Of a DNA stretch of 64,000 nt, positions 35,711 through 44,345 are shown piece after piece (position 1 is the stretch's first letter; every line of letters begins with the position of its first letter). The DNA is from Rhodospirillum sp. Its GTDB lineage: Bacteria; Pseudomonadota; Alphaproteobacteria; Rhodospirillales; Rhodospirillaceae. The DNA lies in assembly GCA_021741145.1 (NCBI GenBank), contig JAIOYK010000020.1:1-64000 (forward strand), written 5' to 3'. The position numbers were made by a program, and so were the translations under genes. Below the pieces are notes generated by a model that had not been told where the DNA came from, did not search any database, and saw only the letters and a program-made list of their open reading frames with translations.

Positions 35711-36595
35711 TTACCCCTCCAACCGCTTGCCTTCCCGTCCGGCGACGTCCTGGATGAACTGCCAGGCGACCCGGCCCGAACGGCTGCCCCGGGTTACGCA
35801 CCATTCCTTGGCGTCCCGCTTGAGCTGTTCCGGATTCGTTTCCAGACCATGGGCCTTGGCATAGCCCAGGATGATGTCGAAATAGGTCGCCTGATCCAGG
35901 TTGTGGAAGCCCAGCCAGAGGCCAAACCGGTCCGACAGGCTGACTTTTTCCTCCACGGCCTCGCTGGCGTGGATGGCCGTGGATTGCTCGTTCTCCACCA
36001 TCTCCCGGGACAGCAGATGGCGGCGATTGGAGGTGGCGTAGAAGATCACGTTCTCCGGTCGCCCTTCGATACCGCCCTCCAGGACGGCCTTCAGGGATTT
36101 GTAGCTGGTGTCGTCGCCGTCGAAGGACAGGTCGTCGCAGAACAGCAAGCAGGGACGGCCCGACGCGGCGAGGATCTTCAGAAGCCGGGGCAGGGAGGGG
36201 ATATCCTCCCTGTGGATTTCCACCAGGGCGACGCGGGGTTTGCCCTCCCGGTCCAGGGTCTCGTTCACCGCGGCGTGAACCGCCTTTAGCAGGGAGGATT
36301 TGCCCGTTCCCCGGGCCCCCCAAAGCAGCGCGTTGTTGGCGGGAAACCCCCGGGCGAAGCGCAGGGTGTTTTCGTAGAGGGTCTCGCTCTGACGTTCGAT
36401 GCCGCGCAGCAGGGCCATGTCCACTTTGTTGACCTTATAAATTGCTTCCGCCGTGCTCTCCACGGCGTGCCAGACGAAGGCATCCGCCACGGCAAGGTCC
36501 GTGGGCATCGGAGACGCCGGAGAGCGGCGCTCCAAGGCGTCGGCGATCCGCTCTAGGACCGCGTACAGATCGGCCATCGAGGGGGATTCGGTCAT
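35711..36595 (-). CDS. DUF815-family AAA-type ATPase
   Basis: 294 residues. Walker A GARGTGKS (93-100), Walker B CLLFCDDLSF (149-158), the sensor-like FYATSNRRHLL and the motif LSDRFGLWLGF (about 213-223) are the standard features of the DUF815 (PF05673) ATP-binding family. The cellular role of the family is unknown. It converges on the LytM lipoprotein gene and is divergent from yajC. Confidence 0.92.
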   Translation of the reverse strand: MTESPSMADLYAVLERIADALERRSPASPMPTDLAVADAFVWHAVESTAEAIYKVNKVDMALLRGIERQSETLYENTLRFARGFPANNALLWGARGTGKSSLLKAVHAAVNETLDREGKPRVALVEIHREDIPSLPRLLKILAASGRPCLLFCDDLSFDGDDTSYKSLKAVLEGGIEGRPENVIFYATSNRRHLLSREMVENEQSTAIHASEAVEEKVSLSDRFGLWLGFHNLDQATYFDIILGYAKAHGLETNPEQLKRDAKEWCVTRGSRSGRVAWQFIQDVAGREGKRLEG

Positions 36596-36728
36596 GAGGT
36601 CGTCTCCTGTTCCATTGCCTTATAAACACCATTTTTCCCCAAGTCGAAGGGGGGCGGCGAACCGCCTGGATAATCGTGCCCTTGTGTGTTTGCAAGCACG
36701 CTCACTGGTCGTTATAGTCCGGGCTCCC

Positions 36729-36749
36729 GCCTGGGCCTCGCGCCCAGGC
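36729..36749. other. Strong hairpin in the yajC leader
   Basis: GCCTGGGC (36729-36736) pairs perfectly with GCCCAGGC (36742-36749) around CTCGC, about 35 bp before the yajC ATG. It has no T run; it may affect translation or mRNA stability. Confidence 0.4.
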
Positions 36750-36783
36750 ACACGGTTTTCACACGGATCAAAACGAGGACCCG

Positions 36784-37203
36784 ATGTTCATCTCCCCGGC
36801 CTATGCCCAAGCGGCCTCTCCTGGTGGCGCCCTGGGCGGACTGGAATCCTTCCTGCCGCTCATTCTGATTTTTGTCATCTTCTATTTCCTTCTGATCCGG
36901 CCCCAGCAGCGGCGGATGAAGGAACATAAGGCGATGTTGGGCAATGTGCGCCGTGGCGACAAGATCGTGACCAACGGTGGCATTGTCGGAACCGTGGTCA
37001 AAGTGGTCAACGAGACCGAACTGAGTGTCGAGATCGCCGAGAACGTGAAGGTTCGGGTCATGCGCGACATGATCGCCAATATCCTGTCCAAGACCGAGCC
37101 CGTTTCCGGCGAGGCCGCCGGCAACGACAACGGTGGCACGAATGGCCCCGCGGACGGCGGCATGGCCTCCAAGCTCAAGGGCTTGCTGGGCGGCAAGAAG
37201 TAG
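36784..37203 (+). CDS. yajC: Preprotein translocase subunit YajC
   Basis: 139 residues. One transmembrane helix (about 22-39, LPLILIFVIFYFLLIRPQ) is followed by RPQQRRMKEHKAML and RRGDKIVTNGGIVGTV, the YajC signature, and a Gly/Asn-rich tail. YajC associates with SecDF in the holo-translocon. The next gene is secD after 60 bp. Confidence 0.97.
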   Translation: MFISPAYAQAASPGGALGGLESFLPLILIFVIFYFLLIRPQQRRMKEHKAMLGNVRRGDKIVTNGGIVGTVVKVVNETELSVEIAENVKVRVMRDMIANILSKTEPVSGEAAGNDNGGTNGPADGGMASKLKGLLGGKK

Positions 37204-37263
37204 CAGTTCTCCAGACCAGGGGGCTCCGCGGGGAGCCCTCTGTCCTCCAGACGGATTTCCGTG

Positions 37264-38832
37264 ATGACGCTTTCGTTCCCGAAGTGGAAGATGGCGATGG
37301 TGATACTGATCGCCGCGGCCGGTATCGCTTTCACTATCCCCAATTTCCTGCGTGACCGGGCCGACACCTTGCCCGGTTGGTGGCAACCGGTGACCCTGGG
37401 CCTCGACCTGCAGGGTGGCTCCTATCTGCTGTTGCAGGTGGAATTCCAAACCTTGGTAACCGAGCAACTGGAAAGCTTGGTCGAAAGCGTTCGGACCACC
37501 CTGCGGGGTGAGCGGATCCGCTATTCGGGTCTCGGCATGACCAATGGCGCCGTTTCGGTCACCATCACCAACGCCGAGGACCGGGCCGCGACCCTGCGTC
37601 TGCTGCGGGGCCTGGAAAGCGGGGTGCAGGCGGAGATGGACGATCAGGGTCAGATCTCCCTGTCCTTCACGGAACAGGCATTGACCGAGAAGCGAACTCA
37701 GGCCGTCGACCAGTCCATCGAGATCGTCCGCCGCCGCGTTGACGAAACGGGAACCCGGGAACCATCGATCCAGCGCCAGGGCGAGGACCGGATCATCGTG
37801 GAGCTGCCGGGCATCGATAACCCGGAGCGGGTGAAGGCCCTCATCGGTCGAACCGCCAAGCTGACCTTCCACTTGCTCGATGAAACCGTCTCCCCCGAGG
37901 ATGCCGCGCGAGGCCGTATCCCGCCCGGCTCCAAGCTGCTTGATAACGGTGAGGCGGGGCAGCCCGGCCAGCCCGACAAGTTGGTGGTGCGCAAACGCGT
38001 TGAAGTGGGGGGCGATCGGCTGGTGGGAGCCCAGGCCTCGTTCCAGAACGGCGAGCCGGTGGTGAGCTTCCGGTTCGACACCGTGGGTGGCCGCAAGTTC
38101 GGCCAAGTGACATCGGAGGCCGAAGGCAAGTTCCTGGCCATCGTGCTCGACAACCGGGTCATCAGCGCGCCCCGCATCCGCGAGCCCATCCTCGGCGGCA
38201 GCGGCATCATTTCGGGGAGCTTCACCAGCCAGGATGCCCAGGATTTGGCCCTTCTGCTGCGGGCAGGTGCCCTTCCGGCGCCGCTGACCGTGCTCGAGGA
38301 ACGGACGGTTGGTCCAGGTCTCGGCGCCGACAGCATCGCCGCGGGCGAACTGGCCAGCGTCCTTGGTCTGGCCGCGGTGGTGGTCTTCATGCTGCTTGCC
38401 TATGGGCAGTTCGGGATCTTCGCCAATATCGCCTTGACGGTGAACATCTGTCTGCTCATCGGCATCCTGTCGGGCATGGGGGCCACATTGACCCTGCCGG
38501 GCATCGCCGGTATCGCCCTGACCATCGGCATGGCCGTCGACGCCAACGTGTTGATCTTTGAGCGCATCCGGGAAGAAGCCCGTTTGGGCAAGGGCCTGAT
38601 CAACGCGGTTCAATCCGGGTTCAGTAACGCCTTCTCGGCCATCCTGGACGCCAATGTGACCACGCTCTTCGCCTCCGCCCTGCTGTTTTATTTCGGCTCC
38701 GGCCCGGTGCGCGGATTCGCGGTGACTCTGTCGGTCGGTGTGCTGACCTCCATGTTCACCGCCGTCATGGTCACCCGCTTCATCATTTCCGTCTGGTTGC
38801 GCCACGCGCGACCCAAGACGCTTCCCATCTGA
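37264..38832 (+). CDS. secD: Protein translocase subunit SecD
   Basis: 522 residues, RND-superfamily Sec subunit. An N-terminal transmembrane helix, the GLDLQGGSYLLLQV block (about 43-56), a large periplasmic P1 domain (with VRRRVDETGTREPSIQRQG) and five C-terminal transmembrane helices are in order; MAVDANVLIFERIREE is the conserved D5 motif. It uses proton motive force to help preproteins leave SecYEG. ATG 37264 follows a GTG at 37261. secF starts 7 bp later. Confidence 0.97.
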   Translation: MTLSFPKWKMAMVILIAAAGIAFTIPNFLRDRADTLPGWWQPVTLGLDLQGGSYLLLQVEFQTLVTEQLESLVESVRTTLRGERIRYSGLGMTNGAVSVTITNAEDRAATLRLLRGLESGVQAEMDDQGQISLSFTEQALTEKRTQAVDQSIEIVRRRVDETGTREPSIQRQGEDRIIVELPGIDNPERVKALIGRTAKLTFHLLDETVSPEDAARGRIPPGSKLLDNGEAGQPGQPDKLVVRKRVEVGGDRLVGAQASFQNGEPVVSFRFDTVGGRKFGQVTSEAEGKFLAIVLDNRVISAPRIREPILGGSGIISGSFTSQDAQDLALLLRAGALPAPLTVLEERTVGPGLGADSIAAGELASVLGLAAVVVFMLLAYGQFGIFANIALTVNICLLIGILSGMGATLTLPGIAGIALTIGMAVDANVLIFERIREEARLGKGLINAVQSGFSNAFSAILDANVTTLFASALLFYFGSGPVRGFAVTLSVGVLTSMFTAVMVTRFIISVWLRHARPKTLPI

Positions 38833-38839
38833 GGTCCCC

Positions 38840-39943
38840 ATGTTGCGTCCCATCAAGTTCATCCCCGATGACACGCGCATCGATTTCCTCTCGAAGCGCC
38901 TTATGCTGCTCGTGGTCTCGACGCTCTTCCTGGTTGGCTGCCTGATTTCCGTGGCCGTCCAGGGGCTCAACTTCGGCATCGACTTCTCCGGGGGGATCCT
39001 GGTCGAGGTGCGAACCGCCGAACCGGCCAATTTGAGCGATTTCCGATCCAGGTTGAATACCGCGGTGGAAGGGGAGGTTTCCCTGACCACCTTCGGCGAG
39101 GATCCCCGCGACCTGTTGATCCGCGTGCCCGAGCAACCCGGAGGCGAAGCCGCCAATACGGCCGCCTTGGCCCGGCTCAAGGATACCTTAGGGGCCGACG
39201 TGGAATACCGCCGGACCGAGTTGGTTGGTCCGAAGGTGGGCGGGGAACTGGTGGAAGCCGGAATCCTGGCCATGGGGCTGTCCATCCTGATCATCGCCGC
39301 TTACATCTGGTTCCGCTTCGAGTGGCAATACGCCGTGGGCGGCATCATCGCCCTTTTGCACGACGTGATCGCCACCATCGGACTGTTCTCTCTGTTCCAA
39401 ATCCAGTTTGATCTGACCAGCGTGGCCGCGGTTCTGACCGTGGCGGGCTATTCCATTAATGACACGGTCGTGATCTTCGACCGTGTCCGCGAGGAAATGC
39501 GCCGCTATAAAAAGCTCAGCGTGGGCGAGGTCTTGAACCTGTCCATCAACAAGACCCTTTCGCGAACCATTCTCACTTCCGGCACCACGGTTCTGGCCGT
39601 GGGCTGCCTCTTCCTTTTCGGGGGAGAGGTCCTGCGCGGGTTCAGCCTCGCCATCATCTGGGGAATCTTCGTCGGAACCTATTCCAGTATCTATGTGGCC
39701 GTTCCGTCCTTGATCTATTTCAACTTTTCCCGGGGAGGAGAAGTGGATCCGGACGCGCCGGTGGATGAGGATCCCCTCGTCGAGAGTCCAGCCGAGGACG
39801 GTGCCGAATCCACCAGCGGCGAGGCCCTTGCCGCCCGCGCCGCCGCCGCCGAGAAGGCCGCGGCCGAGGAAGCCGCCAAGGCCAAACCCCTGACACCGGG
39901 ACGTGTTGTCGGTAAGGCCAAGGGGAAGCGGAACAAGCGCTGA
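38840..39943 (+). CDS. secF: Protein translocase subunit SecF
   Basis: 367 residues. GLNFGIDFSGGILVEVR (about 48-64) and the motif YSINDTVVIFDRVREE (about 210-225) with six transmembrane segments define SecF. Beyond the last helix the chain carries a cytoplasmic tail of some 65 residues rich in Ala, Glu and Lys (LAARAAAAEKAAAEEA), not present in E. coli SecF. A 28-bp tandem repeat begins 8 bp after the stop. Confidence 0.97.
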   Translation: MLRPIKFIPDDTRIDFLSKRLMLLVVSTLFLVGCLISVAVQGLNFGIDFSGGILVEVRTAEPANLSDFRSRLNTAVEGEVSLTTFGEDPRDLLIRVPEQPGGEAANTAALARLKDTLGADVEYRRTELVGPKVGGELVEAGILAMGLSILIIAAYIWFRFEWQYAVGGIIALLHDVIATIGLFSLFQIQFDLTSVAAVLTVAGYSINDTVVIFDRVREEMRRYKKLSVGEVLNLSINKTLSRTILTSGTTVLAVGCLFLFGGEVLRGFSLAIIWGIFVGTYSSIYVAVPSLIYFNFSRGGEVDPDAPVDEDPLVESPAEDGAESTSGEALAARAAAAEKAAAEEAAKAKPLTPGRVVGKAKGKRNKR

Positions 39944-39950
39944 CATGGTC

Positions 39951-40048
39951 GGGGCGATTGCCCCGACGTGAGATTTTGGGGGCGATTGCCCCGACGTGAG
40001 ATTTTGGGGGCGATTGCCCCGACGTGAGATTTTGGGGGCGATTGCCCC
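39951..40048. repeat. 28-bp tandem hairpin repeat after secF, 3.5 copies
   Basis: Units begin at 39951, 39979, 40007 and 40035 (the last is half a unit). Each consists of a 14-bp hairpin GGGGC-GATT-GCCCC and a spacer GACGTGAGATTTTG. All complete copies are identical. The array lies in the secF 3' region and would form a series of hairpins in the mRNA. Confidence 0.95.
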
Positions 40049-40061
40049 CAGCCGCCCATTT

Positions 40062-40080
40062 GGGGAGGACAGTCCTCCCC
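40062..40080. terminator. Perfect palindrome downstream of the tandem repeat
   Basis: GGGGAGGAC (40062-40070), A, GTCCTCCCC (40072-40080). A very stable stem, but followed by AACCCCCTCC and not T, so it may act more in mRNA processing or stability than as an intrinsic terminator. Confidence 0.45.
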
Positions 40081-40108
40081 AACCCCCTCCACTGTCTTGG
40101 AGGTTCCC

Positions 40109-40486
40109 ATGGAACTGAAGATGCACATTCCCGCCAGTCGGCAGGTCGTCGAGGCCTATGGCGACGGCGGGTTCCGCGTGACCGGGACCCATTACCAAGG
40201 CTCCTTGCTGGTGACCCCGGAACGGACCTTCGCATGGACCGTCACCCGGTTCGAGGATCTGACCGTGGAGAGCATCCAACCCATCCTCGACATGGGACGG
40301 GCGGAACTGGACATCCTGTTGATCGGCTGCGGCGAGCGTATGAACCTGCCATCCAAGGCTGTCCGAGAGGCCTGTCAGGCCGTTGGAATCACACCGGAGC
40401 CCATGGATACGGGCGCGGCCTGCCGGACCTATAACGTGCTGATCCACGAGGATCGTCGCGTCGCCGCGGCCCTGATCGCCGTTTAA
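40109..40486 (+). CDS. Mth938-domain (DUF498) protein, NDUFAF3-like
   Basis: 125 residues from ATG 40109, which has GGAGG five bases upstream; a TTG at 40097 is open but lies inside that site. The core (IPASRQVVEAYGDGGFRVTG, then LDILLIGCGERM and GAACRTYNVL) is the Mth938 fold. Its human homologue NDUFAF3 is a mitochondrial complex I assembly factor, and alphaproteobacterial copies lie next to secDF, as here. Role in bacterial complex I assembly is inferred from homology. Confidence 0.88.
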   Translation: MELKMHIPASRQVVEAYGDGGFRVTGTHYQGSLLVTPERTFAWTVTRFEDLTVESIQPILDMGRAELDILLIGCGERMNLPSKAVREACQAVGITPEPMDTGAACRTYNVLIHEDRRVAAALIAV

Positions 40487-40508
40487 AGGACCGCGAGGGG
40501 CAGAGGCC

Positions 40509-41336
40509 TTGATACGAGTCGCCGTGGCGCGAACGGTCGTCGCGAAAGATCTGTCGGCGAACGGCGAAACCATCCGGCGGACCCTTGGGAACGCCGCCGA
40601 TCAGGGTGCCCGACTCGTAGCCTTTTGCGAGGGCGCTCTGTCCGGATACACGGAATCCGCCGTTTCCAGACCAGAAGATTGGTCTCGGTTTGACTGGGCG
40701 CGCCAAAAGGCCGAATTGGAGGCCATCGCCGAAGCATGCGGGAAGCGGGGTCTGTGGGCCGTGGTTGGCGCGGCCCATCCTATCGGCGCCAACCGGCCCC
40801 CCCATAACAGTCTCTATGTCTTTTCCGATGGTGGGGATTTGGTCACGCGCTACGACAAGCGGTTCCTGTCCCATACGGAGTTGGGCGGCTGGTATACCCC
40901 TGGGACGGATCCTGTCGTTTTTTCTGTCGATGGCTACACCTTTGGTTGCGCGATTTGCATCGAAGTCCAGTTTCCGGAAGTCTTCGCCGACTACGGCAAC
41001 CGCGGTGTCGACGCCGTGCTCTTTTCTTCCCAAGGCCTTTCGGATTCCTTTCAAACTATCCTACGCGCCCATGCCAGCCTGAATGGACTGTGGATCTGCG
41101 CCGCGGCGCCAACCCGGGGGACGGGACATGTCATCGGACCGGATGGCGTGAGGATATCCCATTGTTCGGAAGGCGCCGAACCCGCCTTGGCCTTGGCCAC
41201 CCTCGACCGGGAGGATCCGGCCTACCATGTCGCCCTAAAGCTGGCGCGGCCCTGGCGTCTCAAGGCGAAAGCCGGGGAGATCTACCGCGAAAAGCGGTCC
41301 ACGCACCCGAGAAGCAGGGATCGGACCACCCTATAG
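40509..41336 (+). CDS. Carbon-nitrogen hydrolase (nitrilase superfamily)
   Basis: 275 residues from a TTG start with GAGGGGCAGAGG upstream. The catalytic triad is visible: Glu41 (FCEGALSGY), Lys117 (RYDKRFLSH) and Cys150 (CAICIEVQFPE). These enzymes hydrolyse amides or nitriles; the subfamily and substrate cannot be told from the sequence. It follows the Mth938 gene after 22 bp and is likely on the same transcript. Confidence 0.87.
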   Translation: MIRVAVARTVVAKDLSANGETIRRTLGNAADQGARLVAFCEGALSGYTESAVSRPEDWSRFDWARQKAELEAIAEACGKRGLWAVVGAAHPIGANRPPHNSLYVFSDGGDLVTRYDKRFLSHTELGGWYTPGTDPVVFSVDGYTFGCAICIEVQFPEVFADYGNRGVDAVLFSSQGLSDSFQTILRAHASLNGLWICAAAPTRGTGHVIGPDGVRISHCSEGAEPALALATLDREDPAYHVALKLARPWRLKAKAGEIYREKRSTHPRSRDRTTL

Positions 41337-41439
41337 GGGACGGTCGGAAGAAAGAGGACCTTGATCGCGTTTCAGGTCTCGGAGCCGCGCGGCATTGCGG
41401 AAGGTGGGGCATGCCCACCCCAAAATAGGAAATGCGTCC

Positions 41440-42474
41440 ATGGTTTCTCGTTTTCTGATCGTTCTTCTTCTCGGGACCCTGGTGTCCTTATCCACGGCCC
41501 AGGCCGAGTCCGTCGGCTTCCGGCGGATCCACCTTCCCGACCCAGCGGGTCGCCGGGACTTGTCCGTCGCCCTCTGGTATCCCACGGATCGGTCTGGACC
41601 CGTGACGCTCGCGGGGGATAATCCCGCCTTTGTCGGCATTCCGGTGGTCGAGAACGCCGCCCCCGATGCCCCAACCCGGCCTCTGGTGGTGTTGTCCCAT
41701 GGGTATGGGGGCAATTGGCGCAACCAAAACTGGCTCGCCGGGGCCTTAGTGTCCGCGGGGTATCGGGTGGCGGCGCCCAATCATCCCGGGACGACGAGCC
41801 GGGATCGCCGTCCCGAGGAAGCCGCTCGGTTGTGGGAGCGCCCCCATGACCTGACCCGCGTCATTGATGCCCTTTTGGCTGAGCAGACTCTCGCCGGAGC
41901 CGTTGATCCTGGCCGGATCGCCGTCATTGGCCATTCCCTGGGGGGATGGACGGCTCTGGCCGTGGCCGGAGGACGCTTCGATCTGGCCCGCTTTGTCGCG
42001 GCCTGCGCCCGCCATCCCGAGATGGTCGGGTCCTGCCGGGCAGGTCAGGACGACGGCATGGGACTGGGTGGGGCGGACCGGGGCACCCTGGGGAAGGACA
42101 TGCGGGACCCGCGGGTCCGGGCCGCGGTTTCCCTCGACCTGGGGCTCGCCCAGGGGTTCACCCCGGACAGCCTCGCGGCGGTATCCATTCCTGTCCTGGT
42201 GGTCGCCGCCGGGGGGGCTTATTTGCCCGAGGAACTGGAGTCCGGATATTTGCTCGAATACCTGCCGAAGGACCAGACGGAGTCCCTTGAGATCCAGGAT
42301 GCCGCCCACTTCAGTTTCCTCTCCCGCTGTAAGCCCGGCGCCAGTGCCCTGCTGGAGGAGGACCATCCGGGCGACGGGATCATTTGCCAGGATGGCGGCG
42401 GTCGAGACCGGTCGGTCCTTCACGCCCAGGTTATCGCGCGGGTGCTTCCCTTCCTAAAGGCGGCCCTTCGGTGA
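41440..42474 (+). CDS. Secreted alpha/beta hydrolase (dienelactone-hydrolase/platelet-activating-factor acetylhydrolase-like)
   Basis: 344 residues. A signal peptide (1-23, ending TAQA) precedes VGFRRIHLPDPAGRRDLSVALWYP-type sequence (in parts), common in exported lipase-like hydrolases. The nucleophile elbow is GHSLGG (164-169, Ser166), with VLSHGYGG as the oxyanion region and a late DAAHFSF His. Substrate unknown. The 3' end overlaps the convergent AraC-type gene by 44 bp. Confidence 0.82.
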   Translation: MVSRFLIVLLLGTLVSLSTAQAESVGFRRIHLPDPAGRRDLSVALWYPTDRSGPVTLAGDNPAFVGIPVVENAAPDAPTRPLVVLSHGYGGNWRNQNWLAGALVSAGYRVAAPNHPGTTSRDRRPEEAARLWERPHDLTRVIDALLAEQTLAGAVDPGRIAVIGHSLGGWTALAVAGGRFDLARFVAACARHPEMVGSCRAGQDDGMGLGGADRGTLGKDMRDPRVRAAVSLDLGLAQGFTPDSLAAVSIPVLVVAAGGAYLPEELESGYLLEYLPKDQTESLEIQDAAHFSFLSRCKPGASALLEEDHPGDGIICQDGGGRDRSVLHAQVIARVLPFLKAALR

Positions 42475-43537
42475 CGGTCGATAGGGATTTGCGGTAGGCG
42501 CTGGGACTCCGTCCCATGATCCGAAGAAATTCCCGATTGAAGTTTGATTTGGTCTGAAAGCCACAGTCAAAGAGAATCGAGGTCACAGGCTCCTCCGTCT
42601 CCCGGAGGAGCCTTTGGGCTTCGCGGATCCGATAGCCGTTCACGAAACGGGAGAGGTTTTCCCCATGCAGGCGGTTGATGGCGGCGGACAGGCGACGGGC
42701 GGGGAGCCCCGTGGCCCGGGCAAGGCGGTTCACCGTCAGGTCCGGGTTTTTGTACAGCCCCCGGTGGAGAAGGACCCGATCAACCAGGTCAAGGACCTCC
42801 TGGTCGTCCGGCTCCCCCTCCAGCGTAACCGCGGCGGCGGAGACGGGCTCCCCGGCGGGAGCTGAAGCCTCGGTGGGGCGACTCCGGCGGACCAGGGTCG
42901 CGGACAGGGCAATGAGGACAAGGCCAATTCCATTGGCTCCGGCGACGATATCCGGGGCATGGCGCCCTCCAGATAGCTTGAAATCCAGAGCAATCGCGAT
43001 TTCCACGGCGGTATTGCTCATCAGCACCATGGCCGCCACCAGGATTCCCCATCGGACGGCGACGGCATCGGTCAGGCGCGCCGCGCCCAGGCTGTCCGGC
43101 CCCTTGATTCCGATACGGGCCAGGGCCACGCCATAGGCGAGATATTGCGTGGCCAGTATCAGGTCGGGAGAGAGATACCAAACCGGTCGAAGGACCATGA
43201 GCCCGATCACCAACACGATGGGCAGGCCATGGACCCAACGACCGGCGCGGGACCCTGTCGATCCTGTTCCAGGATCGACAGGGTGGGCAAGGGGGGAGAA
43301 GCAGAACCAAGCGATGGGTGGGACCATGGCGCCCACCCCCATTAACAGGAAGCGAAAGAGAAGGACCTCGCCCATGCTCCACCGCAAGCCAATCACGGTA
43401 ATCGCGGTGGCACAAGTGCCGACAAAGACCAAGGCGGCCCGTTCGCCCTGGGAATCCTCCTCCCGGTCCACCAGAAGGTGGATCAGGAGGATCCAAAGCA
43501 ATAGGGCCACGACGAAGGGGAGGGGGATGGCGATCAT
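42431..43537 (-). CDS. Membrane-bound AraC-family transcriptional regulator
   Basis: 368 residues. The first 215 residues hold about seven hydrophobic segments, and the AraC DNA-binding domain (two helix-turn-helix motifs) lies at about 255-350, with TSILFDCGFQTKSNFNREF and GRSPSAYRKS as the hallmark second motif. Such proteins sense signals in the membrane and bind DNA from there. The C-terminal residues TVTEGPPLGREAPAR extend into the convergent hydrolase gene, which it may control. Confidence 0.88.
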   Translation of the reverse strand: MIAIPLPFVVALLLWILLIHLLVDREEDSQGERAALVFVGTCATAITVIGLRWSMGEVLLFRFLLMGVGAMVPPIAWFCFSPLAHPVDPGTGSTGSRAGRWVHGLPIVLVIGLMVLRPVWYLSPDLILATQYLAYGVALARIGIKGPDSLGAARLTDAVAVRWGILVAAMVLMSNTAVEIAIALDFKLSGGRHAPDIVAGANGIGLVLIALSATLVRRSRPTEASAPAGEPVSAAAVTLEGEPDDQEVLDLVDRVLLHRGLYKNPDLTVNRLARATGLPARRLSAAINRLHGENLSRFVNGYRIREAQRLLRETEEPVTSILFDCGFQTKSNFNREFLRIMGRSPSAYRKSLSTVTEGPPLGREAPAR

Positions 43538-43567
43538 CGGGACACCAAATCCTCGGATTCGATTGGC

Positions 43568-44152
43568 CTAAACGCCCCGCGCCATGAGGATCACCCGTCT
43601 GGCCGTCAGGCGGTCGTGATGGGGGAGCTCCAATTGATCGATGGGCGAGAACCCGAATTCCTCATAGAGTTTGATCGCCCGGGTGTTGGTGGACCAGACC
43701 TGTAGGCTCACCCGCTTTCGCCCTTCCGCGCCAGCCATGCCCAGGGCCTCGGCGACCAGCTTGCGACCGATCCCTTGACTCCGGTGCTCGGGCAGCACGG
43801 CCATGGCGTTGATGAAGAACCCACCAGGATCCCGCAATCGGGCCAGGGGAGCGATATGGATCATCCGGTCGGCGGGGATCATGTCCGTGTCCAACTCGTC
43901 GAGGCGTTCGACGGGGAAGGCGTTGACCATGCCGATCACGGCTCCGTCCTTCACCGCCACGCGGCATTCGGGCCAGCCATAGGGGCTGTCCCCGGTTTCC
44001 ACCAGATGGGCAAGTAAATCCGCGGCCCCCATATCGGGAACCAGCCCGTCCAGAAGGAATTCATACAGGCCTTCGCCCGCTTGCACCAACAGGGTGGCGA
44101 TGGCTTCCGCGTCACCATCATTGGCGTCGCGGATAGTAATTCCGTCCGTCAT
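43568..44152 (-). CDS. GNAT-family N-acetyltransferase
   Basis: 194 residues. The acetyl-CoA site appears as VLPEHRSQGIGRKLV (the R/QxxGxG/A motif, about 120-134), and NTRAIKLYEEFGF is the conserved C-terminal strand-helix. An N-terminal part with EFLLDGLVPDMG resembles GNATs of the RimI-like/uncharacterised group. ATG 44152 (MTDGITIRDAND) is preferred to an upstream in-frame ATG at 44206. Substrate unknown. Confidence 0.85.
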   Translation of the reverse strand: MTDGITIRDANDGDAEAIATLLVQAGEGLYEFLLDGLVPDMGAADLLAHLVETGDSPYGWPECRVAVKDGAVIGMVNAFPVERLDELDTDMIPADRMIHIAPLARLRDPGGFFINAMAVLPEHRSQGIGRKLVAEALGMAGAEGRKRVSLQVWSTNTRAIKLYEEFGFSPIDQLELPHHDRLTARRVILMARGV

Positions 44153-44251
44153 CGTCTTGAAGTCCCTTGAAATAGAACCGCGCGTATAACGCCTCGACCG
44201 TGCCATGGTTTGGCGGGCGGGGCAACCTTGGCGAGGGGGCGGCGGGGCGAC

Positions 44252-44286
44252 AAAAAAAACGGGTTCCTATCGGGAACCCGTTTTTT
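44252..44286. terminator. Strong bidirectional terminator between sodB and the GNAT gene
   Basis: AAAAAACGGGTTCC and GGAACCCGTTTTTT form a 14-bp perfect stem around a short loop (44254-44286). On the minus strand it ends the sodB transcript. Confidence 0.92.
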
Positions 44287-44291
44287 CTCAT

Positions 44292-44326
44292 TTGGAACGC
44301 TAAGGAGCCTTGGAACGCTAAGGAGC
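44292..44326. repeat. 17-bp direct repeat in the sodB 3' region
   Basis: TTGGAACGCTAAGGAGC occurs at 44292-44308 and again at 44310-44326. It lies between the sodB stop and its terminator and is probably a local duplication. Confidence 0.9.
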
Positions 44327-44345
44327 GACCCGAGCGAAACGGACC

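Noticed and set aside
36712-39294. 860-codon open frame antisense to yajC-secD-secF
   Set aside because: Reads through three certain genes; composition is that of a shadow frame.
39951-40048. CRISPR array
   Set aside because: Tandem repeats without unique spacers and no cas genes.
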